Shown: positions 33,758 through 46,427 of the stretch, in pieces
How the letters are laid out: every line of letters starts with the position of its first letter
Position numbering within the stretch: position 1 is the first letter of the stretch
NCBI GenBank assembly: GCA_037042915.1
Contig: CM073198.1
Span: 1,178,001 to 1,242,000 of the forward strand
Length of the DNA stretch: 64,000 bases
Direction: 5' to 3'
Source of the DNA: Auricularia sp. M13
Lineage: Eukaryota; Basidiomycota; Agaricomycetes; Auriculariales; Auriculariaceae
Made by a program: the position numbers and the translations under genes
The notes under the pieces: generated by a model
What the model saw: only the letters and a program-made list of their open reading frames with translations
What the model was told of the DNA's origin: nothing
Database searches by the model: none

Positions 33758-34209
33758 TTTCCTCCTAGCCAACCGCACTCCCTGACTCGGAGAAACACCG
33801 GGCTCAGGTTGAGACTCACCATTTGCACTCCTTTCTCCATCGCCTGAACGAGGGAACCGAGATGAATCCCCCGTGCCGCAACTCAAATAACGTCGTACAC
33901 TATAGCTCTCTTTTCTCCTAGCCAATCCCCCGGACCCGGACTGAGAAACCCCAGCCCCCCATCACCAAGCTGAGTATAGTAACCATTCACACTCCTTTCG
34001 TCGAAGCGTCGAGCAAGTGAACTGAGGTCACTCGCCACAGCAAAAGAAATGTTGTACGCTCTTCCTCGCTTTCCCTGGCCGAGAAACACCGAGGTCTGTA
34101 CGAATAGCTTAGTTTGAGGCTGAGATCACGGTTCACATTCCTTTTGCGCTGAACGAGGGAACTGAGATGACTGACTATGTATTGCCGCAGCGAAAGTAAC
34201 TTCGTGCCT
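33758..34209. repeat. Degenerate tandem array, about 3 units of 150-160 bp
   Basis: Three successive blocks begin near 33758, 33911 and 34071. They repeat the same order of words: TCCTAGCCAA, GAGAAACACCG, a CATTCACACTCCTTT-type string, and GAACGAGGGAACTGAGATGA followed by a GCCGCAAC-like end. Copies differ by many substitutions and small indels, so the array is old. It sits between the tandem desaturase genes. Confidence 0.75.
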
Positions 34210-34499
34210 TGTACTCAGAAACGCGCCCGCCCGATCGAACATATTCGCATGGTCTTGTGCACTTTTGACCTTCATCCTCGCAAGATTATTCAACGCACGC
34301 CGCGGCAGCAACAGATTATCTATCCTGTGAAAGCAGGGAGCGTCTTCGCTCAGCCTCATTGAGCTCTATCAATTCGTTCGTCTAAGCACACACAAAAGGC
34401 TAAGCAAGGGGGCGGTAGGGGTAAGAGAACGGTGGGAAGCGGTATAAACAGCGACTGAACACCAACGCCCAAGAGTCAGGTCGGCACGCATGCAGTCTT

Positions 34500-36082
34500 C
34501 TACTGCACATCAACACCGGAGTCACTAATCGTGCCGTCAGGGAACACAGGCCTAGCAGCCGCGAGCCCCTTGGCGTTCTTGAAGAACACAACGGAGCCCT
34601 CGTCCTCGATGAACTTGCACTCGCGGTACACGCGGTACAGCTCGCTCCATCCACCGGGCGCACCGATCAGCTTAATCCCCGCGCTCTCCAGGCGGCGGCG
34701 CAGCGCATAGGTCGCCTCCCATGCGTGATAGTGCGGGATCTTCGAGCTCACATGGTGCAGCACATGCGTTTCCGAGATACCATGGGTCGCGCCCGCGCCA
34801 ATCCACCCCCAGAACTTGCCCGCGCCGCCCAGGAGCGAGCGGTCGAACGTCGTGAGCGCGCCGCGCGCGAAGGTGAATACCGGCGGGCGGTAGTGCGGCA
34901 GCAGCGGGTCGGTGTGTTGAAGGAAGGTGATGAGCACGAGCCAGTGGTTCACCCAGAGGTACGGCAGGCCGTACACCCGGAACATCTCGCCGAACGAGCG
35001 CGTGAAGGACCAGTATGCCAGCGCGCCGAGCCAGAGCAGCACGCCGACGTCCGACACGACGATCTGCCAGAACTGGTGGTCCGCGAAGAGCGGCGGGCGC
35101 GGGTTGAAGTGGTTCGTGCCCTTCGGGTACGGTTGGCCGGACGAGTTGAGCGTCAGGTGCGCGGGCCAGCCGATGAGCTGCAGAGCGTCAGGATGTCTGC
35201 GTTAGAACTTGAACCAAGTTCGGCGCTTACAACGTAGGACGCGGCGCCGAGCGCGGCACCGATGGGCGAGTCGCCGAGCGCCTCCCACAGCTCCTGCTTA
35301 ACCTTTTCCGTCACGCTGGACCCAAGCAGGTCCTCGCCGGCCGGGTCGAGCGGCGGGAGGCCGAGCTCAGAACGCGTCTTGGGCACCCAGACCTGGTCCT
35401 GGTACAGATGGCCCGTGGAAGCGTGATGCTTCGAGTGCGTGATGCGCCACGAGTGGTAAGGAACGCCCAGCCTGCGTAGCAACTAACCGTTAGCATGGGA
35501 ATGGGAAGACCAGCGCAGAGATAGGGGCGCTTGGACGCACGCGGAATGCAGGACCCAGCCGACCGAGTTGTTGAGCCACTTGTACTCGGAGAACGCCTGG
35601 TGGCCGCACTCGTGCGCGATGACCCACACGCCGGTCGCGACGAGGCCCGCAAAGAAGCTGTACGCGGCCCAGATCGCCAGCCAGCCGGCGGTGTAGAGCG
35701 CCGGGTGCGGCAGGGCGACGTGCTCAGGCGTCAGCCATTCAGACGCGCGCGCGGCGACCCAGTGGATGCCGTAGAGCAGCGCAAAGTCCCACACGCTGCG
35801 TGGCGTCAGCGATTGCGCGAGAATCAATCAGACGGTTGGGTGGTGCCACGCACATATACGACGCTGACCGGATCGCCGAGCGTTTTTGGCAGTGCGGCCT
35901 GTGAGCGGCAGGGCGTCAGCAACGAAAGGCCGAAAGAAAGGAACGTGTGGCACGCACGGGATAGCCGACAAGAGGTCCTTGACGGTGAGCCCGGGCACGA
36001 CAAACTCGACCTGGTCGACTTTTTCTCTGACCTCGCCGCCGTCGTTGAAGACGGCCGCCGGCCGTGCGTCGTCGAAGCCCAT
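34500..36082 (-). CDS. Delta12 fatty acid desaturase, copy 2
   Basis: Exons 35958-36082, 35854-35898, 35541-35795, 35231-35471 and 34500-35177 give 447 aa. The exon lengths (125, 45, 255, 241, 678) are identical to those of copy 1. All three histidine boxes (HECGH, HSKHH, HVLHH) are intact, so it should be an active ER Delta12 desaturase. All its introns have GT donors. Differences from copy 1 cluster in the first 60 residues and the loop after intron 4 (LTLNSSGQPYPK versus MLGNAAGQPYPS). The promoter has a good TATAAAAG (minus strand, 36155-36162). Functional divergence (for instance growth-phase or temperature isoforms) is possible but not shown. Confidence 0.92.
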
Positions 36083-37297
36083 GGGTGCGCGGAAACGAAA
36101 GGGAGCGGGGTATGGGGAGCGGAGTCGGGGCTCGCGTTGCCGCTACGCCCAGCCCTTTTATACTGATGATCGAAATTTTCGTTGGGGTAACTCGGCCGAA
36201 GCCGGTTGGCGCGACGATTGGCTCCAGACTGCCCGCGCCTATTATCCACAAAGGGTGCACCTGATATCCGCTGGCAGTGGCACGCTCGCTTTCGCGGGAT
36301 GTATTATCAGACGCGGCCTCCAGTACTTAGAACGCCCGCTATAGCCTTAGATTCTCGCTGTGAAGCTGTCTCCGGACGCAAACACACTGCATGCAGCCGC
36401 GGGTGACGTCGGACGATGATGCTGGTCCGCGGTAAGGCCAAGAGCCCGCGCGTCAGTGCTGAGCGCATCAACAGGGGGAGAGTCGGGAATGAACGTCGGA
36501 GGCCGCGGTTCAGCAGCCCTGGGACCCGTGAATCCGAGATGAAGCATGCAGTCAGGGCCCATATTCAGATAGGATCCAATGCGGGGAGCCGGTCCGAGAA
36601 AGCTCCAAATGTAACCAGTCTGGAAGAACCGCTGAGTGTATGCCGCCAGGAGCCCATGTGCCATTGGATCCCGAAGCAAAAGGTGAAGCACTGGCAGCAG
36701 CAGGTAAGCTTCTAGTCCCCAAGCCACCGTCAGTCCAAGTGCCATAGCGATTCACAGTAGCCATGGTGAAGCAGACTAAGAGCTGTAGACAGCTGCTAGA
36801 CTATGCCAGGGCGCGAGGCTCGAGTCAGGCGCGCTCCGGGTCCTATCCTCTGGCTACAGCTGCCATGATGAGCGCGCTCGTCGACGAGATCGATGAGCAG
36901 GCCGCCGGCGCTGCTCGTATGGCAGCTGAGGGATCCAGCTATTGCGTGGCGAAGACGACGATGTGAGGGGAAGAGGGAGGGATGCGGAATTGGCCGCGCG
37001 CGTGCACGGGCGGTGGTAAACATCCGCGGCACGTGACGAGCACGCGACGATCTGTATATGCACCTCTCGCGGAGCCCGACATTATTATACACGTGAGTTG
37101 AGAATGGAATAGGAAACAAATGAATCGCACTGCGAGTACCAAAAACAAAATTGAGGACGACAAAGTTGAAAAAGCAATAACAAAAACCAATTCGAGAAAG
37201 CCACGACACATCTAGTACTGTAGATACTGAAGATGGAGATCAATCACTTCCTGCCAAACGCGATATCCTGCACGTTGCTTCAAAGCACCATCAGTCT
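36083..37297. other. Intergenic stretch between desaturase 2 and the peroxidase
   Basis: Contains the desaturase 2 promoter (TATAAAAG at 36155-36162; shared 16-bp element at 36167-36182). A minus-strand 132-aa frame at 36347-36745 starts with ATG and is hydrophobic at first, but has no support as a gene. The right end is peroxidase 3' flank. Confidence 0.4.
36167..36182. promoter_or_regulatory. Conserved desaturase promoter element, copy 2
   Basis: Same 16 bp as at 32156-32171 (TGATCGAAATTTTCGT), 85 bp before the desaturase 2 ATG and directly upstream of its TATA box. Confidence 0.6.
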
Positions 37298-39184
<1,887 letters not shown>

Positions 39185-39944
39185 TTCCAATGCGATTCGA
39201 CCGAGCTGTGCGACTCAAGCGCTGAGAGCTGAGTGTTGCTGTTCCCTTGTCGCGTTTCCCCAGGATTTATACCCCTTTCCGGCTGCTGGTAGTAAGACTC
39301 GTACCGGCGCTGGCCCAGGCGTCGACCAAAGCCTAAACACCCAGTTTTCGCACGCCCGCCAATGATCTTGCGCGCATTACTACTCATAGTCGGCACGAGC
39401 AGAGACACCTTGCCTCCCGACCACCAACTATCTTCGTATGGCCTGGATTGCGCAGTACGGTACCCAATCGACTGCGCCGCATTACGGAGAGTTCGGTATT
39501 GTTTTGCTGACGTCGTGCAGAGCTCCACCCACGCTTGAGTGAACAGACGCGGAGAAGCGCTTCGACTTCGAGGCGTTACGCGTCATGTACCTCCGGGTAC
39601 TTGTTCAAGTCTGTCGAGACCGGGCCAAAGTCGCCGAATAGTAACTGCAGCAGGCGTACTTGGTGTATAATAGGAATAGACTTCCGGACCGGTGAGTACT
39701 AGTGCCAACTGGTTGAATAAAGTGCGCGGAAGCGTTTTTCGGTTGTCGGAAGGCTCGTACAGAAGAATACTAGCCATCTCGTCCCAGAGCATAGGTAAAC
39801 TGAGTCAGAAGACCCATGAGGATGCACTGCAGAGAATGAGCGAGGTCCAGGCGCAGCTGATAGCGGTTTACAAATCGGCAGTCAATGGCGAAAACGCTTG
39901 TTCAGCGGAGTTCAAAGAAGGTAACACACTTGCGTTCAAACGCC
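39185..39944. other. Intergenic stretch between peroxidase and SDR relic
   Basis: Peroxidase promoter side. No further gene was found; frames are short and overlapping. Confidence 0.45.
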
Positions 39945-40223
39945 TCAGAGTTTCTCGCCGGCAAAACTTTCGGTCACCTTCCACAGCACATCGACAAGAG
40001 CTCGGTCCTGGACGCGCTTGGCGGTCTCCCTGGGGTCGCAGTCGTCGAGATAAGCGCCGTTCAGAGCGTCCGGGTCGAAAGCAGCGGCAAGGGTGGTTGA
40101 GCAGCCTTGCTCGAGCGTCCTGGGCCGTGCGCCGAACTTGAGGCCGACGTCTTTTGAGCAGGAATGGCGTCGTGGATCTGCCCTTGCGTTTAGCAGCTCG
40201 CGTGCTCCGTCGTAACCCCTGCC
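39945..40223 (-). pseudogene. SDR last-exon relic
   Basis: The minus strand matches the third exon of the SDR at 26601-27659, including the end of the preceding intron (GGCAGGGGTTACGACGG). It encodes FGARPRTLEQGCSTTLAAAF, YLDDCDPRETAKR and VDVLWKVTESFAGEK. The dehydrogenase core (exons 1-2) is absent. It is a dispersed partial duplicate that marks the left edge of module B, oriented opposite to its parent. Confidence 0.85.
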
Positions 40224-40291
40224 TATCAGCGCTCTGGCCGTCTCCCAACAGCTCAACTCATAGACTCACACCCGGGCTGGACGGTGTACGA

Positions 40292-40819
40292 CGTGAGGTC
40301 AAATGTTGTCGTCGATTGATTAGATGTGCTAGTTGGCTCTCAACTTGCGAACTTCTCGGCTAGCGACAGCATGGGCGTACCGCGAACAGGTCCTGGTTGC
40401 CTACCTGTAGGTTCACGGCAGCGACGGCCACAGCGCGTCTGAAGATGCGCACGCCGAAGACGCCACTCGAATCTTTGTCGTCGTACGATGGCAATTCGGA
40501 TTCGTCCAACCGACGGTCCTTCCCCGCTTGGCTTCGCATTGATTTTCCTCCTGGTTACCTTCGTTATGGTCGAGAGGCTTGTTAGTGACTACGGCACCGA
40601 GTTGTTCTGGATTGGATCTCCGTCCTGCCATCTGGGATATTGGACCAGTGGTGGTTGCGAATCCGGAGTGCCGTTATGCCGTCCGTACTCTCAGATGCGG
40701 GCGCCAAGGTGATGTGGGCCGGAGGCGGAAAGCCGTTGTCGCCTCCGGTGTCGCAGTCATGCTGGACTCGCGGACGGGATTGGGCATGCTTGGAGCGGTG
40801 CTGCGTGATGAAATACCAT
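40292..40819 (-). pseudogene. Decayed DUF6924-like gene, copy B
   Basis: Nucleotide similarity to the gene at 22668-23247 runs over the whole coding length, beginning with ATGGTATTTCA at 40819. Recognisable pieces include CDTGGDNGFPPPAHITL, RIRNHHWSNIPDG, a TNKPLD block and AAVNLQVGNQDL. The frame is broken in several places, so no full product can be made. It keeps the head-to-head position relative to DNase B (41119), 299 bp apart. Confidence 0.75.
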
Positions 40820-41118
40820 GATGCGTGGTGTTTGTCGAGTATGATGCACGGCTAGGGCTGCTTTTGACTGTTTCATGTGCCCTTGAGGTCATGCTGTGAC
40901 TACTGCCAGATGTTCTGGCGCTTCACACGGTCGACTTAACAGTCAGCTCCAAACGCTGTGCGAGGACAGCACCACATCCAACGTCCAATTGCAATAAATT
41001 CCCTGGTACTGTCCCTGAGCGCTCGTTCGGCAGTCGGTACCGCGAATGTGTAAACCACCGTTCTGCATAAAAGCAGTTAGGATTTGGTGCGTGGACTACT
41101 TGTCTCAGTATCGCAGTC
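40820..41118. promoter_or_regulatory. Divergent promoter region of DNase B
   Basis: Counterpart of 23248-23542. The TATA-like CATAAAAGC is at 41066-41074, 45 bp before the DNase B ATG. Preservation of this spacer although the minus-strand gene is decayed suggests it still serves the DNase. Confidence 0.55.
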
Positions 41119-42209
41119 ATGCTGACCGTCAAGTTGTGCATCGCATCGTTCTCGCTTCTTGCCGCAGTCGTGACGGCCCAACCGCCGATTTTCACTCTCA
41201 ACTGTACCACCTATCCCGACGTGTAAGTTTGAAGTCGACACGCTCACACTCGCTGATTATCATCAGGTGCGACAACCATTGCAACGCTGCGTTCTGTCAC
41301 GGCTTCGACAATACGAAAGCATTCCTGCACTACGATCCAAATTCCAACACCGACAAGCCCAACCCTAACACCCAAGTGACTGCAGCGACCTATAGACGCA
41401 ACGCTATTGGCTGTGGCAACGCGAACTATTGCTCCGGCACAGGCAATGATTGCGATGAGTTCCCTTACGCGAGCACGTAAGACTACTCTACTGGTTCGCC
41501 TAACCTCTGTATTAATCACCCTCCTCGCAGATACGACGGAGGGCTAGGTGTCAGTGCCATTGAATTTTCCCGGCGTTGAGACTCACTGTCACTTGCAGTG
41601 CGTCGCAGCCAGATACACGGGAACCGACTCAATTGCCCAGAGCGGGACGACCCGCTGCGCAAACCCCACGCAGAACAGTCAGCATGGCAATGCCATTGGA
41701 CAGTTCTACTCCAATGAAGGGCTGGCCGACGGCGCGCAATTCCGTGAGTACCCCAAGCTATACTCTGGTATCCCACCTCACCGCCTTACTCGTTGTCTCA
41801 TTCAGAGGTCGGTTTTGACGCGGACAATATCGACGACGCGCCGTTGTGCGCAGCACTCCGAGGCACCGACGGGACTGATGCATGTCCCGACGAGGACAGC
41901 GGAGACTATCGTTTCCGTTCCACGCCTCAGAGCGTACGCTTTCGTAACTCTGACCATGTCCTCTGGTGTTCTGATCATGGGCTATAGGATTTTTGCCCTT
42001 CGCGTGCTACCCGCCGCCGATACCTGGATATCCCCGGTCTCCGGCTCCGCGACAGCCCCTCGCGTCCCGGAAACTCGTCGTTCCACACCGTCACAGACGC
42101 TGACGGTAAAGAGGTCATTCTCATTCATGGAACTCGTCCTGTACCTGGTACGAAGGTCTGGCGCATGACTCCAGACGGTGTTGGGGCAGTGAGCACCGTA
42201 GTTGGGTGA
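41119..42209 (+). CDS. Secreted NucA/NucB-type deoxyribonuclease, copy B
   Basis: Exons 41119-41222, 41267-41476, 41531-41549, 41599-41743, 41806-41933 and 41988-42209 give 275 aa. The gene plan is that of copy A, one codon longer in exon 1. Signal peptide, CDEFPYASTYDGG, the QHGNAIGQFY block and the Arg-rich end are all present, so the enzyme should be active and secreted. The first about 60 coding bases are nearly identical to copy A, while later exons differ more, which hints at local gene conversion or constraint on the signal peptide. Donors here (GTCAGT, GTACGC) are slightly better than those of copy A. Confidence 0.85.
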
Positions 42210-43178
42210 CAGGCGACGGCCCTCTCGTGACGGCCACATTCCCACTCATTAGCAACAAGATTCCAACCTGAAGTCAATACTATGTCCTTCGAACTGTAAA
42301 TGCAATAAACTTGCTTCTCTAAATTTCGAAGTCTTGGGCGAGCACGCTGGAAATGTGTACTCGACTCTGTGGCTTGCCTCAGAGTTGATCTTCATTGACG
42401 ACGTGAAGGGTGAGGGGCATTCCCTTCGATGACTGGGACCGTAATTTCTGCCATCTGGCAATCCAACATAGCATCCTGGAGACTCGCCGACAGTCACGGA
42501 CTCGTCCCATCCTCTGACTTCGGCTCCTTCGTCGTCCGTCGCAACCAGATCGCCTAGCATATCGGCACAAAGTAGATATCTGAAGCAGTTCGAATTCCCT
42601 TCTCACGCTGACACGCTCGCCTCACTTGCCTAGTTCGACAAACGCATTCCCAGACGACTCACGTCTAAGGAAACGGATGACGGAAAATGTTTAGGGGAGC
42701 TATCCTTAGATCCTGGATAATTGAATGAATTTTTTCACAGGGCCTGCGAATACAAATTCTGCACAGGGTGGCTAAGCTACGTAACCAGGAGACCTGTACT
42801 GCGATGCGGTCCCGAGGTTCACACAGGAAACATAGCGTTGATAATTGAAGGACTGACATCTATATGACGCAAAGCATACTGTAATGTTATTCACCCAGGC
42901 ATGAGCTCACGCATGAAGCCAAGCTGATCCAGAGGCTGGTCGATGCTAACATGGTGCCGAGTAGTCGATTCGTGGGATCCTCGATCCTCTCTGCATACCT
43001 AACATCAAGAACCACACTGACGTATGGGGTAAAGTGTGCTACCATACAAAACACTTCCTCAATAGTTCCTGGAGAGCGCTGAGACGTCCTGCCGAACATT
43101 CTGCGGCCGAACGAGCTGTGATATAAAGGCCTGGCCATTGCCTCGGAAGGCACCATCCGCGATACTGTTAGTCCCAGC
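42210..43178. other. Intergenic stretch in module B
   Basis: DNase B 3' flank and promoter of secreted protein B. No gene was found. Confidence 0.45.
43122..43128 (+). promoter_or_regulatory. TATA box of secreted protein B
   Basis: TATAAAG, 51 bp before the ATG, matching the spacing in copy A. Confidence 0.65.
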
Positions 43179-43733
43179 ATGCGCCTTCTCACAGTCATTT
43201 CCACAGCAGCACTCCTTCTGAGCACTGCTGTGGCATTTCCGTCGGGCAACTCTACAGTGTCGCGCCGCCAGGTAGTCGGGCCCGGAAACGACAACAACCC
43301 AACGTGCGGCACGACCGGCGACGCGACGCTCAGCGACTGCGAATCGCTATTCGACAACTGGTCGACGCTGACCCCGGATTGGAGCCGAACGTGCACCGTC
43401 GGGGGTATCGAGCGGGCTTACAACCCGACCTGCTCTCCCGGCAATTGTGCGTTGCCCGCCTCTGACCGCCTGGAGGGGTGAGAATGCTGAAATGAATTCC
43501 AGGCTGCGTGTATGTCGATTACATCCATGCTCTCTGGTCCGACGTGCGCGACGCGGTTGGGCAAATTCTGGGTTGCGGCGATGCGGACGTCAACAAGGTC
43601 AACGGCAGAGTCGCCGTCCGCGACATCGGCGCCGTATGCCTGTCCGATGGGAGCGGCTGTTCGGACTGCGTATGTATCTTCCACATTCCGCATCGGTAGT
43701 GCCGGTCTCACATTCCCGCAGTTTGATGACTAG
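43179..43733 (+). CDS. Cysteine-rich small secreted protein, copy B
   Basis: Exons 43179-43446, 43503-43669 and 43722-43733 give 148 aa, with the same exon lengths as copy A (20713-21263). Signal peptide (STAVA end), RR pair before QVVGPGNDN, and the cysteine motifs CGTT, SRTC, PTCSPGNC, GCGD, VCLS, GCSDC and C-terminal FDD are all conserved. The last intron donor follows GCSDC directly. Unknown family. Conservation of both copies, including the tiny last exon, argues that both are expressed. Here it lies downstream of DNase B in the same direction, whereas in module A it is upstream and inverted. Confidence 0.83.
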
Positions 43734-45366
43734 TTCGAGGACACGAGAGCGACGTCAACCTGAGCTCAGCTGCCTATAGAAAGCCATGTACTTTGCCTTG
43801 AACCAATATGTGCAAAACACCACAGAATTGATGTATCACCCGAAGCCTGAGGTGCAAGGGCGGCAGTCTCAATCCTCGACTTCCTTGAACGCCCCAAGAT
43901 CTAGAACAACAACGGTGTAGCGCTGCAGCTTGTAGCCTAGTACCAATATAGTGGCAAGGCACCGAGAGCAACGAGATGCGGATAGGATAGCTGTGCGCCC
44001 AGGTATCCTGCGCGCCGGTCCGGGTGGGCGCATCCCGAGTGAATAACTAGCGCACGCGGCCTCGTTGCCACGGCGCAAAATTAGAACGTAATGCCCATGT
44101 TTTCTAGTTCCGTTTCCCGTGTGGTCAGCCAAAACGGTGTACAGCGCCGAGGTCAGTAGGGTTCCGGCGGGCCTTCCAGGTCAAAGCCCGGGCCACGCAA
44201 AAGTAACTGAGCATGCGCGTAGGCAGAAGGAATAAGGGAGCTGCGGCACGAGGAAAGTGGGGAGCGCAAGCTGAGGACGACAATAGCTTCAGAGTGCGAG
44301 TGCGAGCACCCCAGCGGAAGTTTGAACCAGGTTCAAACGAGAATGCGCAACCGGTGCGTTCTGACAAGAGATACAAGAGCAGGTACGCGACATAGCAAGC
44401 GAAGAGGATCAAGGTGCGGGCAGGCTAGTTCGCGAGGCACTTCTTGAGATACGAGCATCTCAATGCTCTATCTAGAACGGCGCTGGCCTCACAAGCCCGA
44501 ACGGCGGACTCTTTGCTGACCCAGAAGGCAGCTAGCAGTGACATAGAATGCGGCGCAGTGCATATGTCGCGTCTGCAACGATAATTCGACCATCATGAGC
44601 AGGCAGCTGGCGAAGCCAGCGATATTCACCTGGTCTTCCATCAATCAGATGTGCGCACCTGTTTTCAGCTCATGATAACCTCGCAGCTGTTAAAATGCTA
44701 GTTGATTTCCAGACGAGCGCGCGTTTTGGAGCTGGCGAAGGGAGAAAATCAAGAGTGGTCGGAGCTGGCACGATAAACTCCGCGGCTCCTCCTCTTCTCC
44801 TCCTCCTCGAAGCCCTCGGTGACTCGCGGCTGGTTTCTTATGTTGTGCGCAGTTTATGGACTCGTGAGATATGTGATGCCGCGCTCTCCACCGAACGCCT
44901 GGAGGCCGTGAGTGGGCGCGACGACAATGACGCCTGTCGGTTCCGGACTGAGCGTCGCATGTCGAACGCCCAGTGGCCTGCGCAAGCTGACTGTTTCCCT
45001 GCCATTATATTCAAATCTCATGGCAAGCAGTACAGTCTGTCTGAGTGCGTCATTATGACTGCTAAAGCGCTGCGAGACTCTTACTTGTATTCTATAAAGG
45101 CATCGTTGTGCGCAATGCTTGCCATTGTCACCAGCGCAGGATACATATATGGGACTTCGCGCGTTTCATAACAAGCTCAGAATGCGTACCGGTTGTAACG
45201 AGGCCTAGGCGCACTGCAGGGGCTTCCGGAGATGACACGCTGGGCGATCGCGAGCTCCGAAACCTCCTCTTCGTCTGGATAGACGGATCGATGATTCGGT
45301 TCCGCTAGAAATGGATTACGTCGATGCTTCATCCCCTCCACCCCTTTCGTATCTTCGCCCGCTACC
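43734..45366. other. 1.6-kb intergenic stretch
   Basis: A plus-strand 158-aa frame at 44695-45171 has no motif or intron and is probably chance. No RNA gene or repeat was recognised. The right end is the promoter of the SDR-like gene. Confidence 0.4.
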
Positions 45367-46308
45367 ATGTCTTCAGTCATTGGCATCCCAGCACCGAGTC
45401 TGCCGGACGAACACGAGTCCGAGCTCGGCAGTAACGACCAGCTCACGCCCGAGCCCGCCGCCAATTACGAAGTGACGACGGCCAAATTTCACAAGTGCGT
45501 CCTAGTCAGGCATGTCAGGTCTACCGCTTACTTTACCACTTGCCATACTCCAGATTGTTCGAGGGCAAAGTCGCGCTGGTTACCGGCATCGACTCGCTCT
45601 ACGCGCGAAACATGGCGCGTCGGTTTTGTGTGTCCTCTTCAATCTCCCCCCGAGTCCCGTCAGTGCCCCTAGTTGACCACGCTACAAGGTGTCGATGGAG
45701 GACTCGGCGTCACCATCGCGTACGCGCCGCAGGACGAGGCCGCCGCGCGCGCCCTCGAGAAGAAAATCACGGCCACGGTTCCTGCCGCCAAAGTTCATCT
45801 AGAACTCTTCCACGGAGACACGGACTCCGAGGACGCGTGCGCGGGCGTCATCGCCGCCCACATGAAGACATGGGGCCGGCTTGACTTCATGTTCGATCTC
45901 TTCCTTCAAGTCCCAAGTCCCTTTCGAATTCCGTTGATTTTCCTTCAATGCAGGGCGCTGCACTACAACACGCAACCTCTGCGCAAGGGCGTTGACGCAG
46001 GCACGATCACCGAGCAGGACGCGCGTGCGGCGGTCGACGCGGGCGTGCAGTCATTCTTGGAGCTTTGCCAGGCAGCCACTGCGCATGTGCGGGAGTATGA
46101 CGACGATTGCTACGTATTCATCCGCCTGCGCGACGACCGCGCGCCGGTCGGAATGGACCCGCTGCTGGACCGAACGGCCGCCGTGCGCAAGATCAACGCA
46201 TTCCTGCGCAAGCTAGAAGCGCCGCCCGACTCGGACTCGGGTGAGAGGGACATCCGCTTCGACTCCATTCTTCTTCTTCGAAAGCTGCCAATGTGCACCG
46301 CGAGCTAG
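45367..46308 (+). CDS. Divergent SDR-like protein lacking catalytic motifs
   Basis: Exons 45367-45494, 45554-45627, 45689-45890 and 45954-46308 give 252 aa. The segment LFEGKVALVTGIDSLYARNMARR is the first strand-turn-helix of an SDR, followed by LGVTIAYAPQDEAAARALEKKI and GRLDFMALHYNT in place of the NNAG strand. The glycine motif TGxxxGxG is replaced (TGIDSLYA), and neither the catalytic Ser strand nor YxxxK can be found. It is therefore either a non-enzymatic SDR homologue or a protein that has lost cofactor binding. Introns are clean and frame is kept, so it is not an obvious pseudogene. The third donor (GTTCGA) is weak. Confidence 0.68.
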
Positions 46309-46427
46309 ATCGTGCGACACTTTGACCGAAACGAGGTGCTGACTTGAGATGCAGATAGATTGTATAATACAGGCACCAATATCAAGACCCAAGCCACGCA
46401 GAGTCAAATGGAGCAAATAGCAACGCG

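Noticed and set aside
36347-36745. 132-aa minus-strand frame with ATG
   Set aside because: No motif, no intron support and no homologue I recognise; hydrophobic start only.
43484-43502. Very short 19-25 nt intron in secreted protein B
   Set aside because: The donor 8-40 bp further upstream (GTGCGT at 43447) gives a normal 56-nt intron conserved in copy A.
44695-45171. 158-aa plus-strand frame
   Set aside because: No family signature or coding bias; likely chance.
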